Below, in pieces: positions 24,946 to 34,570 of a stretch of DNA of 47,405 nt. Source of the DNA: TMED23 sp913054205 (lineage in GTDB: Bacteria; Pseudomonadota; Alphaproteobacteria; Rhodospirillales; UBA2165); NCBI GenBank assembly GCA_046582495.1, contig JAYGEG010000018.1:1-47405 (forward strand). The letters are read 5' to 3'. Under the pieces are notes generated by a model. The model was not told where the DNA came from. It saw only the letters and a program-made list of their open reading frames with translations, and made no database searches. Within the stretch, counting starts at the first letter, position 1, and every line of letters starts with the position of its first letter. The translations under genes and the position numbers were made by a program.

Positions 24946-27698
24946 CTTGGCTCGACCCGCGCTGCGCAAAATTTAAATTCTGGAATTTTTCCAATCGGAT
25001 CGAGCTGCGGATTGGTGAGTAAATTGGCCGCTGCCTCGGCATAGCAAAATGGGATAAACACCATACCTTCCGGAACATCTTGATCCTGGCGAGCTTTTAA
25101 GGAAATTTCACCTCGCCGGGTGGATACGCGAATAGCGCCACCTGGTTCAATCGCCATTTTTTCCAAATCTTTCCAATTGAGGCAGGCAATAGCTTCTGGC
25201 TCTAATGTGTCCAATATACCTGCGCGGCGGGTCATTGAGCCGGTGTGCCAGTGTTCGAGTACACGGCCCGTCGAAAGAATCATTGGATATTCATCATCCG
25301 GGATCTCATCTGGCGACACGATCGCAGCCGGCACAATTCGGCCCCGCCCGGATGCTGTTGGAAATCCATCGCTGAATATAATTTCATTGCCAGGCTGGTC
25401 CGGAGCGTCGCAAGGATAGGTGATGGATTCTTCACGCTCCAGCCGTTCCCACGTGATGTTGTTCAGAGATGGCATGACTTTGGTCATCTCGGCAAACACA
25501 TCGCTCGGATGTGTGTAACTCCAGTTCAGTCCAATACGCTGGGCAAGTTCTTGGATTAGCTCCCAATCTTGGCGTGCTTCGCCGGGAGGGGCGAGGGCGG
25601 CCCGCGCCATTTGGATTTCGCGGTTGGTGTTAGTGAAAGTCCCGGATTTTTCAACATGCGCGGTGGCAGGCAAAATGACATCGGCATGCCAAGCTGTTTC
25701 AGTTAAAAATATATCCTGGACCACAAGGTGATCGAGTTTAGCCAATGCCGAGCGGGCATGATTTTGATCCGGATCAGACATCGCCGGATTCTCACCTTGA
25801 ATGTACATGCCGTTGATTTCACCATCGTGAATGGCATCGATGATTTCAACCACGGTAAGACCTTTATTCGGATTGAGCTCGGTGCCCCACAGCTCTTCGT
25901 ACTGAGATCGAACAGATGGATCTTCGACCGACATATAATCTGGAAACAGCATCGGGATGAGCCCGGCATCAGAGGCACCTTGGACATTATTTTGACCGCG
26001 CAAGGGGTGCAAACCTGTTCCGGGTCGACCGATCTGACCGGTTGTTAGCGCCAAAGCAATTAAACAACGCGCATTGTCTGTGCCATGAACATGTTGAGAG
26101 ATTCCCATGCCCCAAAAAATAATAGAAGCTTTTGATGAGGCATAAATGCGGGCAACTTGTTTGATGGTTTCGGCAGCGATACCACAAACATCAGCCATTT
26201 TTTCCGGTGAGAATTCTATGACTTTGTCTTTCAAGTCATCGAAGCCTTCGGTGTTCGCCTGAACATATTGCTTGTCATACAAATTCTCAGTGACGATGGT
26301 GTGTAACATCGCATTCAGTAACGCGACATCACTTCCGGGTTTGAACTGCAATACATGACTGGCGTTACGCGCAATGCCTTGCGACTGTCCTCGGGGATCG
26401 ATAACGATGAGCTCTGCGCCCCGTTTGGCGGCGTTCTTGAGGTACGTCGCGGCAACAGGATGATTCTCAGCGGGTCTCGCTCCGATAACGATAATGCAGT
26501 CGGCATCTTCAGCCGCCTTGAACGGCGCGGTCACGGCGCCGGAATTCAACCCTTCCATAAGCGCAGCGACAGAAGATGCATGACACAATCGCGTGCAATG
26601 ATCGACATTATTGGTGCCAAAACCTTGGCGGATGAATTTCTGGAACAGATAGGCTTCTTCATTCGAACATTTGGCGGAGCCAAAACCCGCGATCCCTGAA
26701 CCGGTCTTCTGCTCAAAAATTTTCTTCAATCCGCCGGCAGCGTGGTCTAAGGCTTCTTCCCATGTTGCTTCACGGAAGTAGGTGTCTATTTCATTTTGGG
26801 CGATTTCGATGTTGGCGTCTTTTGGTGCATCTTCGCGGCGGATGAGCGGCACCTTCAACCGATCTGGGTGGTGGGCGTAGTCAAATCCGAAGCGGCCTTT
26901 AACACATAAGCGGCTCTCATTCGCGGGGCCATCACGGCCATCTACATAAAGAATTTTATCGTCTTTGATGTGGACATCTGTCTGACAGCCAACGCCGCAA
27001 TAAGGGCAAAGCGTTTTGACGGTGCGGTCTTCAAATTCTGTTCTAACGCCTTGCTCATTTAAGAGATTGCTTTCCATAAGCGCGCCGGTTGGACAGACTT
27101 GGACGCATTCGCCGCAAGCAACGCAAGTCGAGCTGCCCATATCAGTATCAAAATCAAATACAATTTTTGCTTCATGTCCGCGGTAGGCGAGGCCGATCAC
27201 GTCGTTGGATTGTATTTCTCGGCAGGCCCGGACACATAGATTGCATTGAATGCACGCATCCATATGGACGGCGATGGCGGTGTGCGAGGGGTCGGCTTCT
27301 GGTTGAGCGTGAGTGGGGTAACGATCTGCTGGATCGAGGTCCATTTTGTCGACCCAGCCCCAAAATTTAGACTCTGGATCGTGCGAGATTTCACGAGCAG
27401 GTTGGTCAACCTGCAATAGTTCAAACACCATTTCGCGGGATTTTTTAGCGCGGTCACTTGTCGTGCTGACAACCATTCCATCGGTGGGGGTGCGAATGCA
27501 GGAAGCCGCAAGAACACGTTCGCCTTCCACTTCAACCATGCAGGCGCGGCAATTGCCATCGGCGCGATAATTATTGCCCGGCAAATAACAGAGGTGAGGA
27601 ATCTCGATGCCAAGGCGATCGGCAACCTGCCAGATGGTTTCACCCGGCTCAGCAAAGACGTTTTGTCCGTTGATTTCGAAGTTGATGTTATCGGTCAT
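24942..27698 (-). CDS. fdhA: NAD-dependent formate dehydrogenase, catalytic (alpha) subunit
   Basis: A 918-residue molybdenum or tungsten bis-MGD subunit that oxidises formate to CO2 in the cytoplasm. In order: a 2Fe-2S ferredoxin domain (C37, C50, C53, C67), two 4Fe-4S clusters (C149/152/155/159 and C192/195/198/202), then the catalytic domain with its 4Fe-4S site (C231, C234, C238, C265) and active Cys372 in RLCHASS. Cysteine, not selenocysteine, is used. The NuoG-like HxxxCxxC cluster seen in some homologues is absent. The ATG overlaps the fdhB stop. It resembles the FDH1 alpha subunit of Methylobacterium by recall. Confidence 0.94.
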   Translation of the reverse strand: MTDNINFEINGQNVFAEPGETIWQVADRLGIEIPHLCYLPGNNYRADGNCRACMVEVEGERVLAASCIRTPTDGMVVSTTSDRAKKSREMVFELLQVDQPAREISHDPESKFWGWVDKMDLDPADRYPTHAQPEADPSHTAIAVHMDACIQCNLCVRACREIQSNDVIGLAYRGHEAKIVFDFDTDMGSSTCVACGECVQVCPTGALMESNLLNEQGVRTEFEDRTVKTLCPYCGVGCQTDVHIKDDKILYVDGRDGPANESRLCVKGRFGFDYAHHPDRLKVPLIRREDAPKDANIEIAQNEIDTYFREATWEEALDHAAGGLKKIFEQKTGSGIAGFGSAKCSNEEAYLFQKFIRQGFGTNNVDHCTRLCHASSVAALMEGLNSGAVTAPFKAAEDADCIIVIGARPAENHPVAATYLKNAAKRGAELIVIDPRGQSQGIARNASHVLQFKPGSDVALLNAMLHTIVTENLYDKQYVQANTEGFDDLKDKVIEFSPEKMADVCGIAAETIKQVARIYASSKASIIFWGMGISQHVHGTDNARCLIALALTTGQIGRPGTGLHPLRGQNNVQGASDAGLIPMLFPDYMSVEDPSVRSQYEELWGTELNPNKGLTVVEIIDAIHDGEINGMYIQGENPAMSDPDQNHARSALAKLDHLVVQDIFLTETAWHADVILPATAHVEKSGTFTNTNREIQMARAALAPPGEARQDWELIQELAQRIGLNWSYTHPSDVFAEMTKVMPSLNNITWERLEREESITYPCDAPDQPGNEIIFSDGFPTASGRGRIVPAAIVSPDEIPDDEYPMILSTGRVLEHWHTGSMTRRAGILDTLEPEAIACLNWKDLEKMAIEPGGAIRVSTRRGEISLKARQDQDVPEGMVFIPFCYAEAAANLLTNPQLDPIGKIPEFKFCAARVEPS

Positions 27699-29404
27699 TT
27701 ATCATTCCCTCCGAGATCTTCTCGGAAATATTTTAGCACAGAGAGCAAAGGATTGGGGGCTGCTTGTCCAAGCCCGCAAATTGAGGCATCTGCCATGACA
27801 AGCGCTAAATCCTCAAGTGCTTCACTATCCCAATCGTCTCGTTCCATGAGCCGCGCGGCTTTTTCGGTGCCAACCCTGCAGGGAGTACATTGACCACAAC
27901 TTTCATCTTCAAAAAATTGCATAAGGTTGAGCGCCACGCTTTTAGCATCATCCTGATCGGAGAATACTACCACAGCATGGGAGCCGACAAGGCAGCCATA
28001 TTGCTCGAGCTCGCCGAAGTCGAGCGGCAAATCCGCCATATTTGCCGGCAAAATTCCGCCGGATGCTCCGCCGGGGAGATAGCCCTTGAAGGTGTGGCCA
28101 TCCTGCATGCCGCCGGAATGCTGTTCGATTAGCTCATTGGCGGTAATGCCGGCTGACACAAGTTTCACACCGGGTTCCTTGACCCGTCCAGATACCGAGT
28201 AACTTCGGAGCCCCTCGGTGCCGTTTTTGCCTTGCGAGCTGAACCATTCTGCACCGTTCTGGAGAATTTGAGGGACCCAATAAAGTGTCTCGACATTATT
28301 AACCAGAGTGGATTTTCCAAACAGTCCGACCTGTGAGACATAAGGCGGGCGATGGCGGGGAAGGCCGCGCTTGCCTTCGATCGATTCAATCATCGCCGAT
28401 TCTTCACCGCAGATATACGCACCTGCGCCGCGCCTGAGATGAATTTTGGTGTGCGGCGAAAGTTTCGCCTGTTCGACGGCTGCGATCTCTTTTAAAAGAA
28501 TTTCGCGCGCTGCCGGATATTCATCGCGCAAATAGATATAGATTTCTTCTGCTTCGACGGCCCAGGCGCCGATCAACATGCCCTCCAGAAATCCATGCGG
28601 GTTGGCTTCCAGATAGTGGCGATCCTTAAATGTGCCGGGCTCGCCCTCATCGGCATTGACAGCCATTAACCGCGGCTTGGCTTCAGCGCGCACAAAACTC
28701 CACTTGCGTCCGGTGGGGAATCCGGCGCCGCCCATGCCTCTGAGTTCGCTGCCGGACAACACGTCAATCACATCTTCTACCATGCGATCACCAGCCAAGC
28801 AGGCATTGAGAACCTCGTAGCCGCCGTCGGCTTGATAAGAGGCGAGGTCTGTGTAGGCCGGAGTTTTTGGATGAAAATTTTTACTCTCTAAGACCGCTTG
28901 AATATTGTTGGTCGTTGCATGATCAACATGGCGGTGACCAATTTCACAGACCGGAGCCGTGTCGCATCTACCCATGCAAGGCGCGCGTAGAATTCGTACG
29001 CCTGTAGTGTTTTGGGCTTCAAGCGCTTGGAGAAGCTCTTCAGAATTGGCGAGAGCGCAACTGATTGAGTCGCAGACCCGAATGGTGACAGGTTCAGGGG
29101 ATACTTCACCGTCGGCGATGACATCGAAATGTGCGTAGAAAGTTGCGACCTCATACACTTCTGCCATTGGAAGGCTAAGAGCATCAGCGAGGGCCTGCAG
29201 ATGGCCCGCGGCAAGACAGCCTTCGTGGTCTTGAATGGCATGCAAATATTCAATGAGCATGTCGCGTGCATAGGGGCCGTTGCCGATGATTTTTAGAACC
29301 GCTTCGCTGTCGCTGGCCGATAAAATGCGGCCCTTGGCGAAAAATAAGGCGTTCTTGTCGCTTGTACCCGGGTGGATATTGCGAGGTTTAGTGTTTTTAT
29401 TCAT
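27695..29404 (-). CDS. fdhB: NAD-dependent formate dehydrogenase, diaphorase (beta) subunit; NuoE-NuoF fusion
   Basis: A 569-residue subunit that passes electrons from FdhA to NAD+. The NuoE-like part (about 25-165) binds a 2Fe-2S cluster through C111, C116, C143 and C147. The NuoF-like part has the FMN/NADH motif GMGGAGFPTGRKW at 223-235, GAGAYICGEESAMIESIEGKRG near 326-347 and a 4Fe-4S site C503, C506, C509, C543. The two are separate genes in complex I and in fds operons; the fused form matches Fdh1B-type enzymes. No fdhD-like sulfurtransferase or maturation gene lies in the window. Confidence 0.94.
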   Translation of the reverse strand: MNKNTKPRNIHPGTSDKNALFFAKGRILSASDSEAVLKIIGNGPYARDMLIEYLHAIQDHEGCLAAGHLQALADALSLPMAEVYEVATFYAHFDVIADGEVSPEPVTIRVCDSISCALANSEELLQALEAQNTTGVRILRAPCMGRCDTAPVCEIGHRHVDHATTNNIQAVLESKNFHPKTPAYTDLASYQADGGYEVLNACLAGDRMVEDVIDVLSGSELRGMGGAGFPTGRKWSFVRAEAKPRLMAVNADEGEPGTFKDRHYLEANPHGFLEGMLIGAWAVEAEEIYIYLRDEYPAAREILLKEIAAVEQAKLSPHTKIHLRRGAGAYICGEESAMIESIEGKRGLPRHRPPYVSQVGLFGKSTLVNNVETLYWVPQILQNGAEWFSSQGKNGTEGLRSYSVSGRVKEPGVKLVSAGITANELIEQHSGGMQDGHTFKGYLPGGASGGILPANMADLPLDFGELEQYGCLVGSHAVVVFSDQDDAKSVALNLMQFFEDESCGQCTPCRVGTEKAARLMERDDWDSEALEDLALVMADASICGLGQAAPNPLLSVLKYFREDLGGNDK

Positions 29405-29430
29405 GGGTGTTTCCGGCGCCTTCTAACGTC

Positions 29431-30945
29431 CTAAACGGCTTCCTTTTTGGGGAAGTATTTATTCTTTAGAATTACATATACCGGGGCCAAGAAAAGGGCA
29501 ATTGCTATAAACATTAAAGTCCCGGAAATTGGCCGTTCAAAGAAGATCAACATGTCGCCATGAGAGCCAATTAACGTTTGCCGCATGCTCCGCTCAGCGA
29601 GCGGGCCGAGGACAATCGCCAAAACCGCGGGCGCCATGGGATAGTCCAGCTTCCGCATCAAATAGGCGACCACGCCAAATATCAGCATAAGCCACACGTC
29701 ATGCATGCTTTGAGTGGGCGCATATCCTCCGATGATGCAGAGAATAAATATAATTGGAGCGAGCACCGTAAAGGGCATTTTCAACACATAAATAAAGACC
29801 GGAATGAACATGATGTTGATGATGAGGGCAAATAAATTGGCCGAATAAAGGCTGGCAATCAAACCCCAGACAAAATCTTTATGTTCCACAAAAAGCATCG
29901 GGCCAGGCTCTAATCCCCAAATAACCATACCGCCAAGCAAAATGGCCGTGGTTGGAGAGCCTGGAATTCCGAGCGTCAGCATCGGTAGCATAGAACCTGT
30001 GCTGGCGGCATTATTGGCAGCTTCCGGCGCGACGACGCCATTGATGTTGCCTTTGCCAAAGGAATCCGGGTCTTTGGCAACCGTTTTCGCCACGCCATAC
30101 GCCATCAGCGAACCCGGCGTTGCACCGGCGGCAGGAAGAATGCCGACGAAATAACCGAGGAAGGATCCCATAACCATTGTCTTCCAGGTTTTTGTTAAAA
30201 GCTTTAAGGCATCAAGAGTACGGCTGAAAGAAACCGTAGCTTCAGAAATTACAGATTTGCCTTTACTGGTTTCAATGACCCACAACATTTCGCCAATGCC
30301 ATAAATTCCGATGGCGAGAACCAGGAAGTTGATGCCGTGGAAAAAGCCGGTTATGTCGCCGAAGACGAGACGCGGTTCTCCGCTGACAATATCCAAACCA
30401 ACGGCGCTCATGACCAAGCCAATGAATATCGAGAAAAAAGTCTTTGGAATATCGTCGCCGCCAAGGCCAATGAAAGTCGCAAAGGCGAGAATCATGAGAG
30501 CAAATTCTTCAGGCGGGCCAAAGGCAAGGGCAACCTCGGCGAGAGGCGGTGCAAATAAGGTAAACAGAATCACAGAAATTGTGCCACCTACAAAGGAGGC
30601 TGTCGCGGCCGCAATAAGGGCGTAATCCGCCTTGCCTTTCAGCGCCATTGGGCGGCCATCAAAAGTTGTCGCGACCGCCGTCGATGCACCGGGAATGCCC
30701 AGCATGACAGAACTAATTGCGCCACCATACATTGCGCCGTAATAAATCGCCGCTAAAAAGATAATGGCCGAGGTCGGTGGCACAATAAAAGTAACCGGCA
30801 ACAAGATTGCGACGCCGTTGATTGAGCCCAACCCCGGCATTGCGCCAATGAAAAGACCAACCGTTACGCCCGCAACTGTGACAGCCAAATTTATCGGCTG
30901 GAGCGAAATTACAAAACCATTTAAGAGGAGATCAAGTGTTTCCAT
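29431..30945 (-). CDS. tctA: Tripartite tricarboxylate transporter, large membrane subunit TctA
   Basis: A 504-residue, about 12-helix permease of the TTT family, which imports carboxylates with a periplasmic binding protein. The family signature GAMPGLGSINGVAILLP near residues 33-49 and GILPAAGATPGSLMAYG-type repeat near 265-281 are intact, and the middle holds GIPGSPTTAILLGGM. It is the last gene of tctCBA read leftward from 32582. Substrate is inferred from context as oxalate or a related C2 acid; TTT systems are known for citrate, tartrate, terephthalate and others. Confidence 0.93.
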   Translation of the reverse strand: METLDLLLNGFVISLQPINLAVTVAGVTVGLFIGAMPGLGSINGVAILLPVTFIVPPTSAIIFLAAIYYGAMYGGAISSVMLGIPGASTAVATTFDGRPMALKGKADYALIAAATASFVGGTISVILFTLFAPPLAEVALAFGPPEEFALMILAFATFIGLGGDDIPKTFFSIFIGLVMSAVGLDIVSGEPRLVFGDITGFFHGINFLVLAIGIYGIGEMLWVIETSKGKSVISEATVSFSRTLDALKLLTKTWKTMVMGSFLGYFVGILPAAGATPGSLMAYGVAKTVAKDPDSFGKGNINGVVAPEAANNAASTGSMLPMLTLGIPGSPTTAILLGGMVIWGLEPGPMLFVEHKDFVWGLIASLYSANLFALIINIMFIPVFIYVLKMPFTVLAPIIFILCIIGGYAPTQSMHDVWLMLIFGVVAYLMRKLDYPMAPAVLAIVLGPLAERSMRQTLIGSHGDMLIFFERPISGTLMFIAIALFLAPVYVILKNKYFPKKEAV

Positions 30946-31042
30946 GTCTGCGTGTGCTTCCCAACTTTTTTGTCGTCAATTTCCCTGAGTGGCTGCGCAA
31001 GATCGAAGCCAAGTTGAATTCTGCGTTATTTTTGTGAAGGCA

Positions 31043-31540
31043 TTATAGAAAAATATCGAAGAGAGGATAAAATGCCGGCTCGGTATATCCCTTCGGCAGG
31101 GAAATTTTCAAAGCTATTTCAAAAAAGAAAAATGTGAATATTGGCGTACCAACGGCCAAACTGCCGGCAATTGTCCAGCTGTGCTTGCCGAGAAAGCGAA
31201 TGTAGTAAATCAAAAACAACGGCACAGAAACGTAAACCCCGACGACATGGATCAAACCAATCATGACAGCAAGTGCACCGGCGACCAGAACAAAATTCTT
31301 GATAGCAAAGTCGTCCATATAAATTTCTTTGGATTTTGAAAAGGGGCTGGTGCCGGCAAACCACCTGATGAGAATAACAATGCAGCAAACCAACATGCCG
31401 GCTGCGAGCCAAAATGGAAACGCCCCACCGCCTGGTCCCGAACCCGGAATCCAGCCGATGGGGAGTTCTGTACTTTTCCACATCAGGCCTATCGAAAAGA
31501 GCCCCATCACAACAGCCATTAATAATTCGGCTTTACGCAT
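31043..31540 (-). CDS. tctB: Tripartite tricarboxylate transporter, small membrane subunit TctB
   Basis: A 165-residue, four-helix subunit of the TTT transporter. TctB proteins are poorly conserved, but the start (MRKAELLMAVVMGLFSIGLMW), the ELPIGWIPGSGPGGGAFPFWLA loop after helix 1, and the final ALKISLPKGYTEP-like segment fit. GGGAGAG is well placed before the ATG. It lies between tctC and tctA with gaps of 43 and 97 bases. Confidence 0.9.
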   Translation of the reverse strand: MRKAELLMAVVMGLFSIGLMWKSTELPIGWIPGSGPGGGAFPFWLAAGMLVCCIVILIRWFAGTSPFSKSKEIYMDDFAIKNFVLVAGALAVMIGLIHVVGVYVSVPLFLIYYIRFLGKHSWTIAGSLAVGTPIFTFFFFEIALKISLPKGYTEPAFYPLFDIFL

Positions 31541-31583
31541 GACCGATCTCTCCCTTAAGCACCTGATTAACGTTAGTCAGCGA

Positions 31584-32582
31584 TTATTTAATTTCGCCTG
31601 CATTTTTCAAAAGCTTGCGATGCTCTGCGCGCTCATGAACAAAGTATTTGGTAAGTGCGTCACCGGTCAACCAACCAGGGATTAAACCTTTTTTCTTCAG
31701 ATAAGTCTGCCATGCCTCGGTTTTATAAACCTTATCAAAAACACCAACATAGAATGCCTGAACATCTTTACCGATCTTTGGCGGTGCCACGATACTACGT
31801 TGCATATAGTAGACCATGTCGTTGCCATAGCCGAGTTCGGCAAAAGTCGGAATTTTACCAAACCGGCCTTTTAGCTTTCCTTTTGGCGTAAAGCTGGCGA
31901 GAGGAATGGATTTCTTTGCACTCCAGAAACCAGCTTGTTCGGAGGGGTTATTCACTGTTGAATTGATGTGCTTACCAATCAACTGCTTGGCAACCGTTCC
32001 GCCACCTTTAAACGGAATGTAAGTGTGCTTAATGCCGAATTTTTTCTCAAGCATAGCGGTAACCAGCGAATCTTCTTGGCCTTTACCCGTGCCGCCCATT
32101 TTCCAATTGGCTGCACCGGCTTTTTTAACCGCCGCAACATATTCTTTGACGGTTTTAATGCCACTTTCCGTGGTGACCCATAGCTGGAAGGTATCTTCAG
32201 CCATGCGGGCAATTGGTGTGAAGGTTGAGATATCAACGCCAAGCTTGGGTTGGCGAAGAGGTGTTGTGTAAAGGCTGTTAAGTGTCGCCATGATGACATG
32301 GGGATCACCAGCTTTATCTTTGAGATAACGCAATGCTTCTGCACCCGAGCCGCCACCTTTATTAATCGGCACGAATGGTTTAGATGAAAAACCATTTTTA
32401 GCAATGATACCTTGGATAAAGCGCGCGAGACGATCCGCACCACCGCCTTTACCAGCCATAATCACAAACTCAACTGGTTTCTTTGGTTGCCAGCCTTGTG
32501 CCGCGGCATCTGTCGCAACTGTACTCGTAAGACCAAGGGCCGCGACGGCTCCCAGTCCTATTATTAGTTGACTGTACTTCAT
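31584..32582 (-). CDS. tctC: Tripartite tricarboxylate transporter, periplasmic binding protein TctC (Bug family)
   Basis: A 332-residue exported receptor. The signal peptide ends near AAAQGW (residue 29). The mature protein begins with KKPVEFVIMAGKGGGADRLARFI, the Bug-family ligand loop, and carries IPFKGGGTVAKQLIGKH later. GGGAGAA precedes the ATG. The gene is divergent from oxc across a 192-base gap, so receptor and pathway may share control. Among Bug proteins the usual VPxxPGGxxD loop is changed to an AGKGGGAD form here, which may reflect the ligand. Confidence 0.92.
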   Translation of the reverse strand: MKYSQLIIGLGAVAALGLTSTVATDAAAQGWQPKKPVEFVIMAGKGGGADRLARFIQGIIAKNGFSSKPFVPINKGGGSGAEALRYLKDKAGDPHVIMATLNSLYTTPLRQPKLGVDISTFTPIARMAEDTFQLWVTTESGIKTVKEYVAAVKKAGAANWKMGGTGKGQEDSLVTAMLEKKFGIKHTYIPFKGGGTVAKQLIGKHINSTVNNPSEQAGFWSAKKSIPLASFTPKGKLKGRFGKIPTFAELGYGNDMVYYMQRSIVAPPKIGKDVQAFYVGVFDKVYKTEAWQTYLKKKGLIPGWLTGDALTKYFVHERAEHRKLLKNAGEIK

Positions 32583-32774
32583 GAAGAATTCTCCCTTTGT
32601 GTGACTTTTTACGACTTCCCTATCCCGCTCATCGATGAATTTTTTTCATGATTTGAACGGTTGTTTTACCACCCTGATATGTGGCATACCAGGACGGTCT
32701 AATTATTGAGCTTAATGATGATCGCTGTCAATGGTGCTCTTAATACGCGCTCGAGTAAATGAAAGAGATTGAAT
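32583..32774. promoter_or_regulatory. Divergent control region tctC/oxc
   Basis: A 192-base gap between two divergent transcripts of the oxalate module. It must hold both promoters. A small palindrome TGGCATACCA lies near 32680-32690, in the style of GntR half-sites, but no strong -35/-10 pair was recognised. The assignment as a shared control region is by position only. Confidence 0.35.
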
Positions 32775-34529
32775 ATGTCGACTAAATCCAAAACCCCCGA
32801 GACAGAAACTCAGGCACCAGACACAGAAGAAGTGGGTTCGCTGACAGATGGATTTCATCTTGTAATTGATGCGCTCAAGCTCAACGACATCAATACAATT
32901 TACAATGTGCCGGGTATTCCAATTACGGATCTTGGGCGGTACATGCAGGCCGCTGGTATGCGTGTTCTGTCTTTCCGACATGAACAGAATGCTGGTTACG
33001 CTGCGGCCATCGCCGGTTATTTGACCCAAAAACCGGGTATTTGTTTGACCGTATCTGCGCCCGGATTTCTCAATGGGCTAACAGCTTTGGCCCATGCGAC
33101 GACAAATTGCTTTCCGATGATTCTTATAAGTGGTTCTTCCGAACGCGAGATTGTTGATTTGCAGCAAGGCGATTATGAGGAAATGGACCAGCTCGCTGTC
33201 GCTAAACCTCTGTGTAAGGCGGCTTATCGCATTCTAAATGCAGAAGATATCGGCATTGGCATAGCGCGGGCTATTCGCGCAGCAGTTTCGGGTCGTCCGG
33301 GCGGCGTTTATCTCGATCTGCCGGCAAAACTCTTTGGCCAAGTCATGGATGCAGATGCAGGCGAACAATCGCTGGTGAAAGTTATCGATGCGGCACCGCG
33401 CCAGCTGCCCGCACCGGAATCGATAACGCGTGCCCTTGATGTTCTTAAAGGAGCAGAGCGGCCTTTGATAATTCTCGGTAAAGGAGCCGCCTATGCCCAA
33501 GCCGACGAGGCAATCCGTGAATTGATTGAAAAAAGCGGTATACCTTATCTGCCGATGAGCATGGCCAAGGGTCTGTTGCCGGACACGCACCCGCAATCAG
33601 CGGGCGCGGCGCGTTCGCTGGCGCTAAAGGAATCTGATGTCGTAATGATGATCGGCGCCCGGCTCAACTGGCTGCTCTCCCATGGTAAGGGAAAATCCTG
33701 GGGCGATAAGCCTAAGAAGTTTGTCCATATCGATATTGAACCTAAAGAAATGGACAGCAATGTCGAGATCGCAGCTCCGGTGGTCGGAGACATCGGCTCA
33801 TGTGTTCAGGCTTTGCTTGATGGCATGGGCAAGAAGTGGACGTTGCCGCCGGCAGCCTGGACGGATTCAATCAAAGAAAAAGTCGCAACCAATGTTGAGC
33901 GAATGGCACCAAGGCTGCAAAACAATAACATACCAATGGATTATCACGGTGCGCTCGGGGCGTTGCGCTTGATCATTAAAGAGCGGCCTGAAGTGGTGCT
34001 GGTAAATGAAGGCGCAAATACGCTCGATTTTGCGCGCAGCATTATCGATATGTACCAGCCTCGTAAAAGGCTGGACGTCGGAACCTGGGGTGTCATGGGC
34101 GTTGGCATGGGGACGGCGATCGCTGCCGCAATTGAAACCGGAATGCCGGTGGTGGCAATCGAAGGTGATAGTGCCTTTGGGTTTTCTGGCATGGAGATCG
34201 AAACCATCTGCAGATATAACCTGCCGATATGCGTCGTGGTCTTTAATAACGGTGGCATTTATCGCGGTACCGACGTCAACCCAACAGGTGGCTCGGACGT
34301 TGCGACGACTGTATTCGTCAAGGATGCGCGCTACGATAAAATGATGGAGGCGTTTGGCGGTGTGGGCGTTTATGCGACTTCACCGGATGAGCTGAAAGAG
34401 GCTGTGAACGCAGCGATAGAGTCTGGGAAGCCGACGCTGGTGAACGCAGTGATTGATGAAGCTTCCGGCACCGAAAGCGGCCGGATCGGCAATCTCAATC
34501 CGCAAAGCGTTGTCGCCCAGAAAAAATAA
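32775..34529 (+). CDS. oxc: Oxalyl-CoA decarboxylase
   Basis: A 584-residue thiamine-diphosphate enzyme converting oxalyl-CoA to formyl-CoA and CO2. It matches the Oxalobacter enzyme closely by recall: LTDGFHLVIDALKLNDI, SFRHEQNAGYAAAIAGY with the cofactor-activating Glu70, the long run of SAPGFLNGLTALAHATTNCF, REIVDLQQGDYEEMDQ with Tyr134, and the ThDP motif GDSAFGFSGMEIETICRYN. The ATG at 32775 was preferred to a TTG two codons earlier. About 20 extra polar residues precede the conserved start. It is followed by frc, 41 bases downstream. Confidence 0.97.
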   Translation: MSTKSKTPETETQAPDTEEVGSLTDGFHLVIDALKLNDINTIYNVPGIPITDLGRYMQAAGMRVLSFRHEQNAGYAAAIAGYLTQKPGICLTVSAPGFLNGLTALAHATTNCFPMILISGSSEREIVDLQQGDYEEMDQLAVAKPLCKAAYRILNAEDIGIGIARAIRAAVSGRPGGVYLDLPAKLFGQVMDADAGEQSLVKVIDAAPRQLPAPESITRALDVLKGAERPLIILGKGAAYAQADEAIRELIEKSGIPYLPMSMAKGLLPDTHPQSAGAARSLALKESDVVMMIGARLNWLLSHGKGKSWGDKPKKFVHIDIEPKEMDSNVEIAAPVVGDIGSCVQALLDGMGKKWTLPPAAWTDSIKEKVATNVERMAPRLQNNNIPMDYHGALGALRLIIKERPEVVLVNEGANTLDFARSIIDMYQPRKRLDVGTWGVMGVGMGTAIAAAIETGMPVVAIEGDSAFGFSGMEIETICRYNLPICVVVFNNGGIYRGTDVNPTGGSDVATTVFVKDARYDKMMEAFGGVGVYATSPDELKEAVNAAIESGKPTLVNAVIDEASGTESGRIGNLNPQSVVAQKK

Positions 34530-34570
34530 AAAATAATCTGGTTTAACTCTTAAGAAGTGGAAAAAAACGA

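Noticed and set aside
26580..26590. Possible selenocysteine at the formate dehydrogenase active site
   Set aside because: The active-site codon is a cysteine codon (Cys372, RLCHASS); there is no in-frame UGA and so no SECIS is expected.
27172..27655. Long minus-strand and plus-strand frames inside fdhA
   Set aside because: They are antisense or out-of-frame shadows of a gene with clear family motifs and have no ribosome sites.
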